Shown here: positions 50,701 to 58,209 of the stretch, one piece after another | Numbering within the stretch: the stretch's first letter is position 1 | Layout: each line of letters begins with the position of its first letter | NCBI GenBank assembly: GCA_910583855.1 | Contig: CAJTYL010000002.1 | Location: forward strand, 122,977-186,976 | DNA: 64,000 bases | From: an uncultured Christensenella sp. | GTDB taxonomy: Bacteria > Bacillota > Clostridia > Christensenellales > Borkfalkiaceae | Direction of reading: 5' to 3' | Notes under the pieces: generated by a model | What the model was told of the DNA's origin: nothing | What the model saw: only the letters and a program-made list of their open reading frames with translations | Databases searched by the model: none | Translations under genes and position numbers: made by a program

Positions 50701-52293
50701 GAACTTTCGGATAAAGTATATGCATTACTTGATAATTTGTATAGAGAAATTCCAAATGATAAAGAACACTCTATCCAGTATTTAAATATTCAGAAAATGG
50801 ATTTTCGATATGTTGAGGCGATTCAAGAAGGTAATGTAATCAAGATAAAGCCCAAAGTGGATGGTGAGGCTAAAAAAGTAACTGAAGATAATGAAGGATA
50901 TACAAAACCGCTATATAATTGTCTTGAAAGATTTAATACTTTTTGTCAGAATTTTAATGCGGAGAATTATGATATAAATTCTATTATAAACTTGGCAGAA
51001 GATTTTCTTTCTGTAGATAGAAGATTAATCTATACCTATAGATTAAATAAAACGGTAGCCGAATTAGTATTAGTTATATTAGGAAATAACGATATTAATA
51101 ATGAAGTAAGGGAGAAATATATTGGTATAATGATAGATGGCCTTACTTCATTAATGGGTGAAGCAAGAATTGCTTTACCGGGGTTGAATGAAATATTTAA
51201 AAGAGTTAGATTATTTGAAAATAAAGATTACTTTATTTTATGGAAACAATTTGATTTTAATTTGTCTGACGAGTGTTTTCTAAGTTTAACTAAATTGATT
51301 GTTTCTATTTTAATTTATAATCAAGGTGCGCAAGAGCTTATTGAAACTATAAGAAATTACCTATCAACCAATAAATCATTGGAAAAATATTTTGTTAATC
51401 TTTTGTTGATGCTAATGCAGGAGGAGATGGAAAGGAGAGAGGAATACTACAAAAGCTTACGGGCGGACTCTTTTGATAGTTTTCAATTTGATGTTAATAA
51501 AGCTATTGCAACTATTTATAAAAATGTAAAAGAAGATATAAATATTGATTTTATTAACGAGAGTAAAATTTCTCCGCATTATTTATACTCTGTATGTAAT
51601 TTAGATTTATCAACGGAAGAATATTATGACCTTATATCAAAGATTTTAAATAATTTTATTCATTGTGCAGAGGAGGGAGATATATATCAAAAAATTGACT
51701 TTTATGAAAGAGACGCTTTTAGTAATTGTTTAAGAAGGAATATGCTTTCTGGGTTTAAACAGGCAGATATGATAATTAATATGATGTTCAAAAAAAAGGT
51801 GATAGAAAATTTATCTCATAATGCGGAAGAGTTTTATGAGGATGTTTTAGGGCTTCTTGTAGCTGACTATTTTGATGCATATAAAAATCTGGAAAGAAGA
51901 AAGCTAATATGTCATATTTGGGATAGTATTGAGGGTAGAGTTAAAGAAAGCGAAGAAGCTGTTAGGCGATTAAATAATTGCTTGATATTTACTCGGCACC
52001 GTAATCGATATGGTTCATGGGAAAAATTCACTACGCATTATTCTTATGAGGATAAGGTATATATTAATAATAAATTTATTAAATATGGGCATTACGATAT
52101 AATACAATCAATTAGAAATATATACATTTTAAAGGCCGATGAATTATTACCTGAGATATTGATAAGTTTAAGCAAATTATTGACAGAAAGTGAAAGCATA
52201 AGAAGATGGCTTTATGAAGTGAAATTTGAATTGGTATCTATTATATCAAAAGCATTTTTTAATCATCAGGAAAGTATTAAAACTGATGCATAA
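47737..52293 (+). CDS. SMEK-domain STAND-like NTPase, candidate antiphage sensor
   Basis: 1518 aa. Residues ~8-165 match the SMEK domain pattern (ITDYLNEYLKKVEILNKQGL, AAYIDLISTDKKIFVQVST), a module found at the N-terminus of defence-type NTPases. A P-loop NTPase follows, with Walker A ILGRAGSGKTVL (~217-228), Walker B KLNIFIDSLEF (~265-275) and an Arg-rich sensor IYMTCRTSDSRAF. The remaining ~1000 residues are helical and without recognised catalytic motifs, as in STAND sensors that bind phage proteins. Directly after the stop the same frame stays open for 30 codons (to 52386): aactgatgc is tandemly duplicated around the TAA, so the protein may once have been longer. AT-rich, unlike the chromosome to the left. 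Confidence 0.7.
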   Translation: MIDTDRKITFITDYLNEYLKKVEILNKQGLFDSAKHFELFAIELARIWFGTDFNNCNDKKFNAAYIDLISTDKKIFVQVSTTKSIDAKINKTIKNVKESDFKDKIERLLFIFLDNGEVSQISQTEKFEKFNKDKDIINIQGILSKAGSDKTFCENLYNLVKKSFPNLEEELVKFSQALDLSRHNIEQINSTIGGAYEIDRGEYVKAIQVKDSKINLILGRAGSGKTVLGKLLLKDTVTLFARSELFASLGSLNEIWHFNFEFILQFLGTKKLNIFIDSLEFIADNSHRDTLLTYLLEKTLHYKNVKIYMTCRTSDSRAFLKINNHFNVQTFEIADLSDKQIKEIKEKFQILKSLSTENAYASLLNNPWYLNVIVENVSDVNSIGDENELRNVIWEQVVCKDKKQVCDTTLRRNTISAIIHDRAKIKSLYVLKDHYNISVVNSLISDGILIENPNEKNEIRAKFDIFEDIYFERYIDGKFKEARGDYYVFFSSIGDLGNCIYRRYQIWVSNKLWIKKNRDEFIFKIIFNDNVPDHWNNQTIIGIVKARHSLPFFSEYADRLVANNCFYLIKFIDCVNLYAFEIDYTNSTTLKLKPTGESRNNIMQIVCETNVYKDCKEIVSSIVKLISDWCTNLNCMEGLPTNAQFAKEILSYVICNELNKVNNDDFNEDLVISSVKLLYALAEISKETICSLWTNMRKWLKNGTRDEERVADKIIKAGLSFGNYSLTKNIAVELCELANFYWRFDYFNPKLKRYISYANNEVNVQRFHCWGLNGQFEDHSYDCHEKVFYLKSFIYPLLQTNFVVGLKFIISFINQSVDIFNKTYPNELNTFNLVINDEKKQFYGNADLWGAYRGIGNAPELIEDLLLCLEAFLLREFHNTKDKRAIKRVAIIVREIILAESNNIALLPIILSLGIEFYDILKEYALDLASNIDIVLLDLNRLVQESQVSINYIGMLADWEKEELKKHHEQNFRKLTLQDYIIRLQAEPELSDKVYALLDNLYREIPNDKEHSIQYLNIQKMDFRYVEAIQEGNVIKIKPKVDGEAKKVTEDNEGYTKPLYNCLERFNTFCQNFNAENYDINSIINLAEDFLSVDRRLIYTYRLNKTVAELVLVILGNNDINNEVREKYIGIMIDGLTSLMGEARIALPGLNEIFKRVRLFENKDYFILWKQFDFNLSDECFLSLTKLIVSILIYNQGAQELIETIRNYLSTNKSLEKYFVNLLLMLMQEEMERREEYYKSLRADSFDSFQFDVNKAIATIYKNVKEDINIDFINESKISPHYLYSVCNLDLSTEEYYDLISKILNNFIHCAEEGDIYQKIDFYERDAFSNCLRRNMLSGFKQADMIINMMFKKKVIENLSHNAEEFYEDVLGLLVADYFDAYKNLERRKLICHIWDSIEGRVKESEEAVRRLNNCLIFTRHRNRYGSWEKFTTHYSYEDKVYINNKFIKYGHYDIIQSIRNIYILKADELLPEILISLSKLLTESESIRRWLYEVKFELVSIISKAFFNHQESIKTDA

Positions 52294-52451
52294 TTAACTG
52301 ATGCGTTCGAAAAAACTCTTGAGAGCCTAGTAAAAATATCTTTTCAAGAAGCAGCATTGCTTTTGGATGAATTTAGAGTTCATTAAGACTAAAAGAAAAA
52401 ACAAATTTAGTTATATCATGCAAAAAACCATCAGATTGCAATGAGTACTGA

Positions 52452-52484
52452 ATCCCCAGCAAATTTTAGCTGGGGATATTTTTT
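52452..52484 (+). terminator. Terminator of the SMEK NTPase gene
   Basis: Arms atccccagc 52452-52460 and gctggggat 52469-52477 followed by T-rich attttttgtt. Confidence 0.8.
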
Positions 52485-52524
52485 GTTAAACTTTTTAAAA
52501 CCAAATTATTAAATAAAACTATTA

Positions 52525-52553
52525 TTGCAATCAAAGTTAAAATATGGTAAAAT
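52525..52553 (+). promoter_or_regulatory. Promoter with TGGTAAA direct repeats (helicase gene)
   Basis: TTGCAA 52525-52530, 17-nt spacer, TAAAAT 52548-52553, embedded in the same 24-nt sequence as at 47673-47701. aagg lies before the ATG at 52588. Confidence 0.7.
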
Positions 52554-52587
52554 TTGGTAAATAACAAGCGATTTTTAAGGAAAATAG

Positions 52588-55338
52588 ATGTACGACGAGA
52601 AAAAGTATTTAATTTTGCAATACAATCAAAAATTTGATAAATTTGAAGATAAAACTACTGAAATTGAGTGGTTGCGGAACGATAATAATGCTTGCGAGAT
52701 TAAATATATCAAAAATTCAAAATATTATCATAAGAGTTGGAGAGATATTAAGGTTTTTGATAATCCTAAATTAATTGAAACAGAAAATTTGCTAATATAT
52801 CATTCGGAAAAGCAACTTACCGATATTACAACTTTATTGCAATTTGGCGAATGGTTCAAAGCTTTTTATAAGAACGGAAGCGTCAAAGTATATCATACTG
52901 AAAGTTTGAAAATTATCAAAGATAAAAAAAATGATAAACAAATTAAAAACTTTCTGGATTATTTAAAATGTATTGCAACGATAATAGAAAAACTTGATGG
53001 TAATAATTTTTTATTAAATCAACTTGACAAACTTATTATTCAAGAAAACAGTTGTCTATATAAATTTCTGAATGGCAATTTAAATAAAGTTAAAGATAAC
53101 AGAGCTGTAATATTGCCGTTTTCTTCAAATCAGTCGCAAAAACTCGCAGTTAAAACTGCAATAGAACATGATTTATCTATAATACAAGGACCTCCGGGAA
53201 CGGGAAAAACTCAAACGATATTAAATATTGTAGCAAATTGTATTATGCGAGGGCAGACAGTTGCCGTTGTTTCAGGTAATAATTCGGCAACTCAAAATGT
53301 CTACGATAAATTTGTAAAAGAGGGGTATGGATATCTAAATGCTTTTTTGGGTAACGATGAAAATGTAAAAGACTTTTTTGCAGGCGAACAGCAAGATATA
53401 AAATTAATTGATTCCAATAAATCTGGTAAGCAATTAGAGAATGTTTTGATACAACGGGAAGGGCTCATAAATAAGTGCTTATCTGGTGAGGTGGATGTTG
53501 CAAGAAAGAATCAACTTATTGAAGAGTTTTTAGTAGAAAAGGAAATAAATGATGCTGAATATTTAATTAAGGAGCATATTATTCCAAAGACAATATTGAA
53601 AAAGAAATATACGAGTTCCAAACTTTTAGAACTCGCTGCTTTTTTAGAAGTGTTGCCACCGGACAAAATTACCAAGTTTTTTAATAGAGTTAGATTGCTT
53701 TTTCGCTATGGGATCATTAAAGCTAAGCAGGTTGCCGAACATCAAAATGATATAGTCGAATATTTGAAAAATAAATATTATGATAAAAAAATAGAAGGGC
53801 TTATCGAAGAAAAATTACCGCTCGAACATTTTTTAAAGGAATATAGTTCCGAACAATTAATTCCAAAATACGAATCATTATCGCTTGAAATCTTTAATCA
53901 GGCATTAAATAGTAAATACAGTGATGTAAATTTTAGTAAATTTACAAAAGAAAATTATAAAGACTGCTTCTACGAGTTTGTAAAACGATATCCTATAATT
54001 TATAGTACTACGCACGCTTTGCGTAGTTGCTCTGAAAAAAGTTATCTATATGACTGCGTGATAATAGACGAATCTAGTCAAGTTGATTTAATTACGGCAG
54101 CAATTGCTCTTTCTTGTGCAAGAAAAGTAGTTTTAGTCGGTGATGAAATGCAGATTACTCATGTGGTTTCTTCTAAACTCGAAAATCAAATAAAGCAATT
54201 GTATTTAAAATATAATTTGCCTGAATGTTTTGATTATGTTACCAACAATATTTTGAAAACAGTAAAAACTGGGGCGCATAATATTCCGTCCACATTGTTA
54301 TGTGAACATTATAGGTGTGATCCGCAAATAATAGGTTTTTGTAACAAGCGATTTTATAATAATCAATTGGTAATTAGGAAACAACACGAAAAAGGCTATG
54401 GTGTTACTATATGCTCGCATCGTGGACATTCAGAGAATAATAGAACGAATGAAACTGAGTTGGAATCCATAGATAATGAAATTATTCCTATGATAGAAAA
54501 TGCAGATATAGGAATAATGGCGCCTTACAATAATCAAATAGACTTATTAAAAAGTAAATTTGCAGATAAAAATTATAAAATTGAAACTGTACATAAATTT
54601 CAGGGTAAAGAATGTGATTACGTTATTTTATCGGTAGTTGCTGACAAAATAAATTTTTATGATGATGACGATAGCAAAATAGATTTTATGAACAGTCCAA
54701 ATTTGATTAACGTGGCTATTTCAAGAGCGAAAAAACGATTATTTATATCGGTCAGTGAAGAAATTTTGAAACAAGACGGAACGATATTGAGAGATTTATC
54801 TAAGTATTATGAATTTTATTGTAGTGAGACAAAGATAGTTAAATCTAAAATTTATTCCGTATTTGATTTGATGTATGATGATTATTCACCGATTCTAGAG
54901 GAGATGAATCAACGTTTAAAAAATATATCAGATTTTAAAAGTGAGAATATTATTGCCACTGTAATTGATGATGTTCTCAATGACATAGCTGAAATTTGTA
55001 ATGATAACAGATACGGAGCATTGTCTTTTAAACATAATTATCCTTTAAAGTTTGTTTTGAAAACTGACGAAATTACAGACAATGAAGATTTGAAATTTGT
55101 AAGAAATACACATACTCACTGTGATTTTGTCATTTATAATACGCTTGATAAATCTATAGAATTAGTTGTAGAGGTGGATGGAAAATATAATCATGCAAAG
55201 CCCGAGCAAGTTGCTCGAGATAGGCGTAAGGATAGACTGTTAAAAAATGCCGGAATAAAGTTATTACGTTTACCGACAACCTCGATTAAATGTAAAGAGA
55301 AAATAATAGAGAAGCTTAAGGAGAATAATTTAAACTGA
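52588..55338 (+). CDS. UPF1/DNA2-like SF1 helicase with C-terminal DUF2726-type nuclease domain
   Basis: 916 aa, one polypeptide. A ~170-residue N-terminal region of unknown fold, then SF1 helicase motifs: Walker A IIQGPPGTGKTQT (~198-210), Walker B CVIIDESSQ, motif III VLVGDEMQ, EHYRCDPQIIGF, motif V ETVHKFQGKECDYV and motif VI INVAISRAKKRLF. The 120-residue helical insert after motif Ia is typical of the DNA2/UPF1 group. The C-terminus (~840-916) shows CDFVIYNTLDKSIELVVEVD and RDRRKDRLLKNAGIKLLRLP, the D...ExD/K layout of restriction-endonuclease-like DUF2726. Such helicase-nuclease fusions are frequent in antiphage islands. It shares its promoter sequence with the SMEK NTPase gene. Confidence 0.82.
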   Translation: MYDEKKYLILQYNQKFDKFEDKTTEIEWLRNDNNACEIKYIKNSKYYHKSWRDIKVFDNPKLIETENLLIYHSEKQLTDITTLLQFGEWFKAFYKNGSVKVYHTESLKIIKDKKNDKQIKNFLDYLKCIATIIEKLDGNNFLLNQLDKLIIQENSCLYKFLNGNLNKVKDNRAVILPFSSNQSQKLAVKTAIEHDLSIIQGPPGTGKTQTILNIVANCIMRGQTVAVVSGNNSATQNVYDKFVKEGYGYLNAFLGNDENVKDFFAGEQQDIKLIDSNKSGKQLENVLIQREGLINKCLSGEVDVARKNQLIEEFLVEKEINDAEYLIKEHIIPKTILKKKYTSSKLLELAAFLEVLPPDKITKFFNRVRLLFRYGIIKAKQVAEHQNDIVEYLKNKYYDKKIEGLIEEKLPLEHFLKEYSSEQLIPKYESLSLEIFNQALNSKYSDVNFSKFTKENYKDCFYEFVKRYPIIYSTTHALRSCSEKSYLYDCVIIDESSQVDLITAAIALSCARKVVLVGDEMQITHVVSSKLENQIKQLYLKYNLPECFDYVTNNILKTVKTGAHNIPSTLLCEHYRCDPQIIGFCNKRFYNNQLVIRKQHEKGYGVTICSHRGHSENNRTNETELESIDNEIIPMIENADIGIMAPYNNQIDLLKSKFADKNYKIETVHKFQGKECDYVILSVVADKINFYDDDDSKIDFMNSPNLINVAISRAKKRLFISVSEEILKQDGTILRDLSKYYEFYCSETKIVKSKIYSVFDLMYDDYSPILEEMNQRLKNISDFKSENIIATVIDDVLNDIAEICNDNRYGALSFKHNYPLKFVLKTDEITDNEDLKFVRNTHTHCDFVIYNTLDKSIELVVEVDGKYNHAKPEQVARDRRKDRLLKNAGIKLLRLPTTSIKCKEKIIEKLKENNLN

Positions 55339-55362
55339 TATTATAAAAAATAGCTAAAATTA

Positions 55363-55401
55363 AACGAGTTACGGCACAATATCATTGTGCCGCTACTCGT
55401 T
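55363..55401. terminator. Bidirectional terminator between convergent genes
   Basis: Arms 55363-55380 and 55384-55401 pair over 16 of 18 positions (aacgagt...cggcacaat), loop atc, A/T runs on both sides. It separates the helicase gene from the integrase remnant. Confidence 0.75.
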
Positions 55402-56481
55402 ATTTATTAAGATTAAATTTGCGTTCTTCAATTTTATCATGCGTATAACAAAGCGAATACATATCAAAATTCGGATAATTAAATGTTTTGTGTATTATTG
55501 TAGCTGTATTGTGCATAGTTCTGGGATTTATAAACGTTCCGTTTTCTCTAACGCATACTAAATTGATTTTTCTTCCTACGCCGTCAGAATTAAGCTGATC
55601 TTTATCATTCACGAATGATAGGTGTAGTGTTTATCATAATATTCTTCACTTAAAATTTGTTTATTTCTTGCTCTTGTCAATATTTCTATTAGTTCATCGT
55701 CCAGCTTCAAGCACCTTTTATATTTTGTTTTAGGACGCCTAAATGTCCATGTTTTTGTTTGTTCATCCCATATAATTTGACGTTTTATTATAATAGTTTT
55801 ATTGCAGAAATCTATGTCTTCCCATATAATAGCGAAACTCTCACCGGGTCGGGTTCCAAGTTTATAGGCAAACATCATTGGCAGATAGGTACTTGAACCT
55901 TCGGGGAATCTTTCGAAAATCTTTTCAATCAACCATTGTGGTAATTCAGTATGCACTTTTTTAATACGTGTTGTATGTTTAGCAGGTTTAATATAATCTA
56001 TTTTAACACCGTTAAGTGGATTACTAATTATTAAATTTGAAGTAATGGCATAATTAAATGCTCTATTTAATAATAATCTTGTTTTAGTAGCCGTAGTTTT
56101 AGGATATTTGTCTTTCAGACAGTTATCAAAGAAATCTTGAATTATGGAAGGAGTGATTGACTTTATTTTAAATTTTCTGAATTTAGGTTTAATTATTTTA
56201 TTAATTATATTTGTATATGATTTAATTGTGTCGGCTGCCAGATTTTTTTTGCAGTCGTTTTCCATCCATATATTTAAAAATTCAATGAGCGCAATTTTAG
56301 AAGGTTTAAATAGTTTACCTGCTTTTTGATATTCATAATATTTTACTTTTCCTGCTTCTAAGGCTTGTGATTGCGTTAAATAACCGCTTTTAAATATTCT
56401 GATTCTTTTTCCATTTTGTTTTGGACATTCAAAATAATATTCCCAAGTTGTACCGTGTTTCCTGGTTCCTATATGTTCCAT
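55400..56481 (-). pseudogene. Decayed tyrosine integrase of the first island
   Basis: Reading from 56481 (MEHIGTRKHGTTWEYYF), an AP2-like arm-binding domain, a SAM-like core-binding domain (~55-165) and the start of the catalytic domain (YKLGTRPGESFAIIW, catalytic R) are clear. The frame stops at 55609, just where a -1 shift allows continuation (VNDKDQLNSDGVGRK...) to 55400. The second part ends DMYSLCYTHDKIEERKFNLNK: the HxLR-equivalent Arg is Cys, and the following helix with the GH motif and Tyr nucleophile is missing. The enzyme cannot be active as written. It sits 254 nt from the right att-like copy, the normal place for an island integrase, so the element is probably fixed. Confidence 0.82.
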
Positions 56482-56648
56482 AGTGTTTTCACCTCGCTAT
56501 TAAATACGAACAAAATTTGATAATCTAACCAATAGAAACTAAGTTTATCACGCTAATAAAAAATTGCCACCCAAATTGAGACAAAAATTTGACAACATTT
56601 AAATTTTTGGGTGTCAAAATGGTGTCAAAGAGGCGGGTAAAGAAAATT

Positions 56649-56679
56649 CAGGGACTTTTGCAAATCGCAAAAGTCCCTG
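56649..56679. terminator. Hairpin at the right end of island 1
   Basis: Perfect 13-bp arms cagggacttttgc 56649-56661 / 56667-56679. Flanked by gtcaaaatggtgtcaa (56613-56629). Terminator or recombination-associated structure. Confidence 0.6.
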
Positions 56680-56734
56680 AAAATTTATTAAATTCGTCAA
56701 AAGACGGCTGTTTTTTCGCTATTTTTCGTCAAAA

Positions 56735-56804
56735 TTACTTCGTCATAGCTTCCTGAACGGCAACCGCAACTGCAACCGTAGCGCCGACCATAGGGTTGTT
56801 GCCC
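56735..56804 (-). pseudogene. 3' end of a GGGtGRT-family gene; right island boundary (att-like)
   Basis: Minus-strand coding for GNNPMVGATVAVAVAV then QEAMTK and a stop. Cut at the same codon as 45974-46043. The gene body is again missing upstream (to the right), which suggests that a second element beginning at ~56805 is inserted at the same place and that the intact gene lies beyond the window. Confidence 0.7.
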
Positions 56805-57093
56805 TGCAAAAATGGTTGTTATCATCTGTTCTAAAATGTATCAAAAAATGCGTATTTTTACTCAAAAAATGCCCGTTTTTGCGTATGGTACACACCAAAT
56901 CGTATCAATTTATCTTAATCTGTTTTTATCAGTTTTTTACCAAAATGTGGACACAGCGTGGACACAGAAGCGTTTTCTACCCTATGGTAACAATCAAGTA
57001 AATATCAACCCTATGGGTAAGTTTAAAACAAAATAGTATCATCAAAATCATGATTAGTATATAGAAAAATATAGTGAATAATGATTAAGATAT
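56805..57093. other. Left flank of the second island, no supported gene
   Basis: AT-rich. Contains a direct repeat gtggacacagcgtggacaca (56946-56966) and accctatgg motifs (56979, 57008). The short open frames here lack ribosome sites and family features. Confidence 0.4.
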
Positions 57094-57122
57094 TTGCTTT
57101 TTTGTATTGGTGCTGGTATAAT
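57094..57122 (+). promoter_or_regulatory. Promoter of the fic gene
   Basis: TTGCTT 57094-57099, 17-nt spacer, TATAAT 57117-57122, aaggag at 57129-57134 and ATG at 57144. Confidence 0.75.
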
Positions 57123-57143
57123 AGTTTTAAGGAGTAATTTGCA

Positions 57144-58130
57144 ATGGATAATTATATTCCGCCTTTTGAAATTACTAATAAAATGTTTGAGCTTGCCGCG
57201 CAAATAATGGAGCAGCTCGGAAAACTGTCTAACGTAAACGAATTGGAGAGATTACCTAGATTAAGAAAAGTATCTAGGATTAAAAGTATTCATTCTTCGC
57301 TTGCTATAGAAAATAATACTTTATCAATCAAGCAAGTAACAGACGTTATAGAAGGGAAAAGGGTTCTCGGTCCGGCTGACGATATTTTAGCTGTAAAAAA
57401 TGCATTTGCTGCTTATAAAGAACTTGAAAATATAGATGCATTCAGTTTGGCTGATTTGCAAAAAGTCCATGGCATAATGATGAATGGACTTGTAATAGAA
57501 AGCGGAATGTTGAGAACGGGTGACGTCGGCGTTTTTGATTCAAACGGGAAAGTAATTCATGTCGCTCCGCCGGCTTATATGGCAAGAGAGCAAATTACTC
57601 AGTTATTTAATTGGATAAAAAATTCGGATGTTCAAATGTTAATACGCTCAAGTGTATTTCATTACGAGTTTGAATTTATTCATCCGTTCCGTGACGGTAA
57701 CGGTAGGATGGGTAGATTCTGGCAGACAGCATTGCTCGCAAGTTGGAAACCGATTTTTAAGTTTATTCCTATCGAAAGTGTGATTAAGGATAACCAAGAA
57801 GAGTATTACAAAGTAATTAAAACTTCAACTAGTCAAGGGAAGTCAAACATATTTATAGAATTTATGCTTGAAGTGATTTTAAAAGCTATTATCGATATAG
57901 TAAACGATACGACCGAGCATTATAATCATTTAAGCGTGCAGATAAATAAGCTAATGCACGTTTTAGAAACTTATCCGCAATCAGCACAAATGCTTATGGA
58001 CAAGTTGGGATTAAAATCACGCGTTGGCTTTCGAAAAAACTATTTGAATCCTGCAATAGAAGCAGGGCTTGTCGGTATGACTATTCCCGATAAACCCACA
58101 AGCAAAAGCCAGATGTATTTTAAAGTATAG
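57144..58130 (+). CDS. Fic family AMP-transferase, self-inhibited class
   Basis: 328 aa. The catalytic motif HPFRDGNGRMGR (~180-191) matches HPFxxGNGRxxR. An N-terminal helix holds SLAIEN (~52-57), the (S/T)xxxE(G/N) inhibitory motif whose Glu blocks the ATP gamma-phosphate site, so the protein belongs to the class regulated by its own N-terminal helix. The C-terminal ~80 residues (LETYPQSAQMLMDKLGLKSR) look like a winged-helix domain, common in such Fic proteins. Fic enzymes AMPylate protein targets on Tyr/Ser/Thr. It is the first gene of the second island; its own promoter and the 79-nt gap to the next gene leave co-transcription open. Confidence 0.9.
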   Translation: MDNYIPPFEITNKMFELAAQIMEQLGKLSNVNELERLPRLRKVSRIKSIHSSLAIENNTLSIKQVTDVIEGKRVLGPADDILAVKNAFAAYKELENIDAFSLADLQKVHGIMMNGLVIESGMLRTGDVGVFDSNGKVIHVAPPAYMAREQITQLFNWIKNSDVQMLIRSSVFHYEFEFIHPFRDGNGRMGRFWQTALLASWKPIFKFIPIESVIKDNQEEYYKVIKTSTSQGKSNIFIEFMLEVILKAIIDIVNDTTEHYNHLSVQINKLMHVLETYPQSAQMLMDKLGLKSRVGFRKNYLNPAIEAGLVGMTIPDKPTSKSQMYFKV

Positions 58131-58209
58131 TTTTGAGCTTAATACTATATTTTTAAGAACGTATGTTTAAATATCAAAAATATAAGTTAAATATGAGTGA
58201 GGATATAAA

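Noticed and set aside
56812..57036. Two overlapping short frames at the start of island 2
   Set aside because: No ribosome sites, mutually overlapping, and they span the direct repeat gtggacacagcgtggacaca; more likely attachment-site flank.
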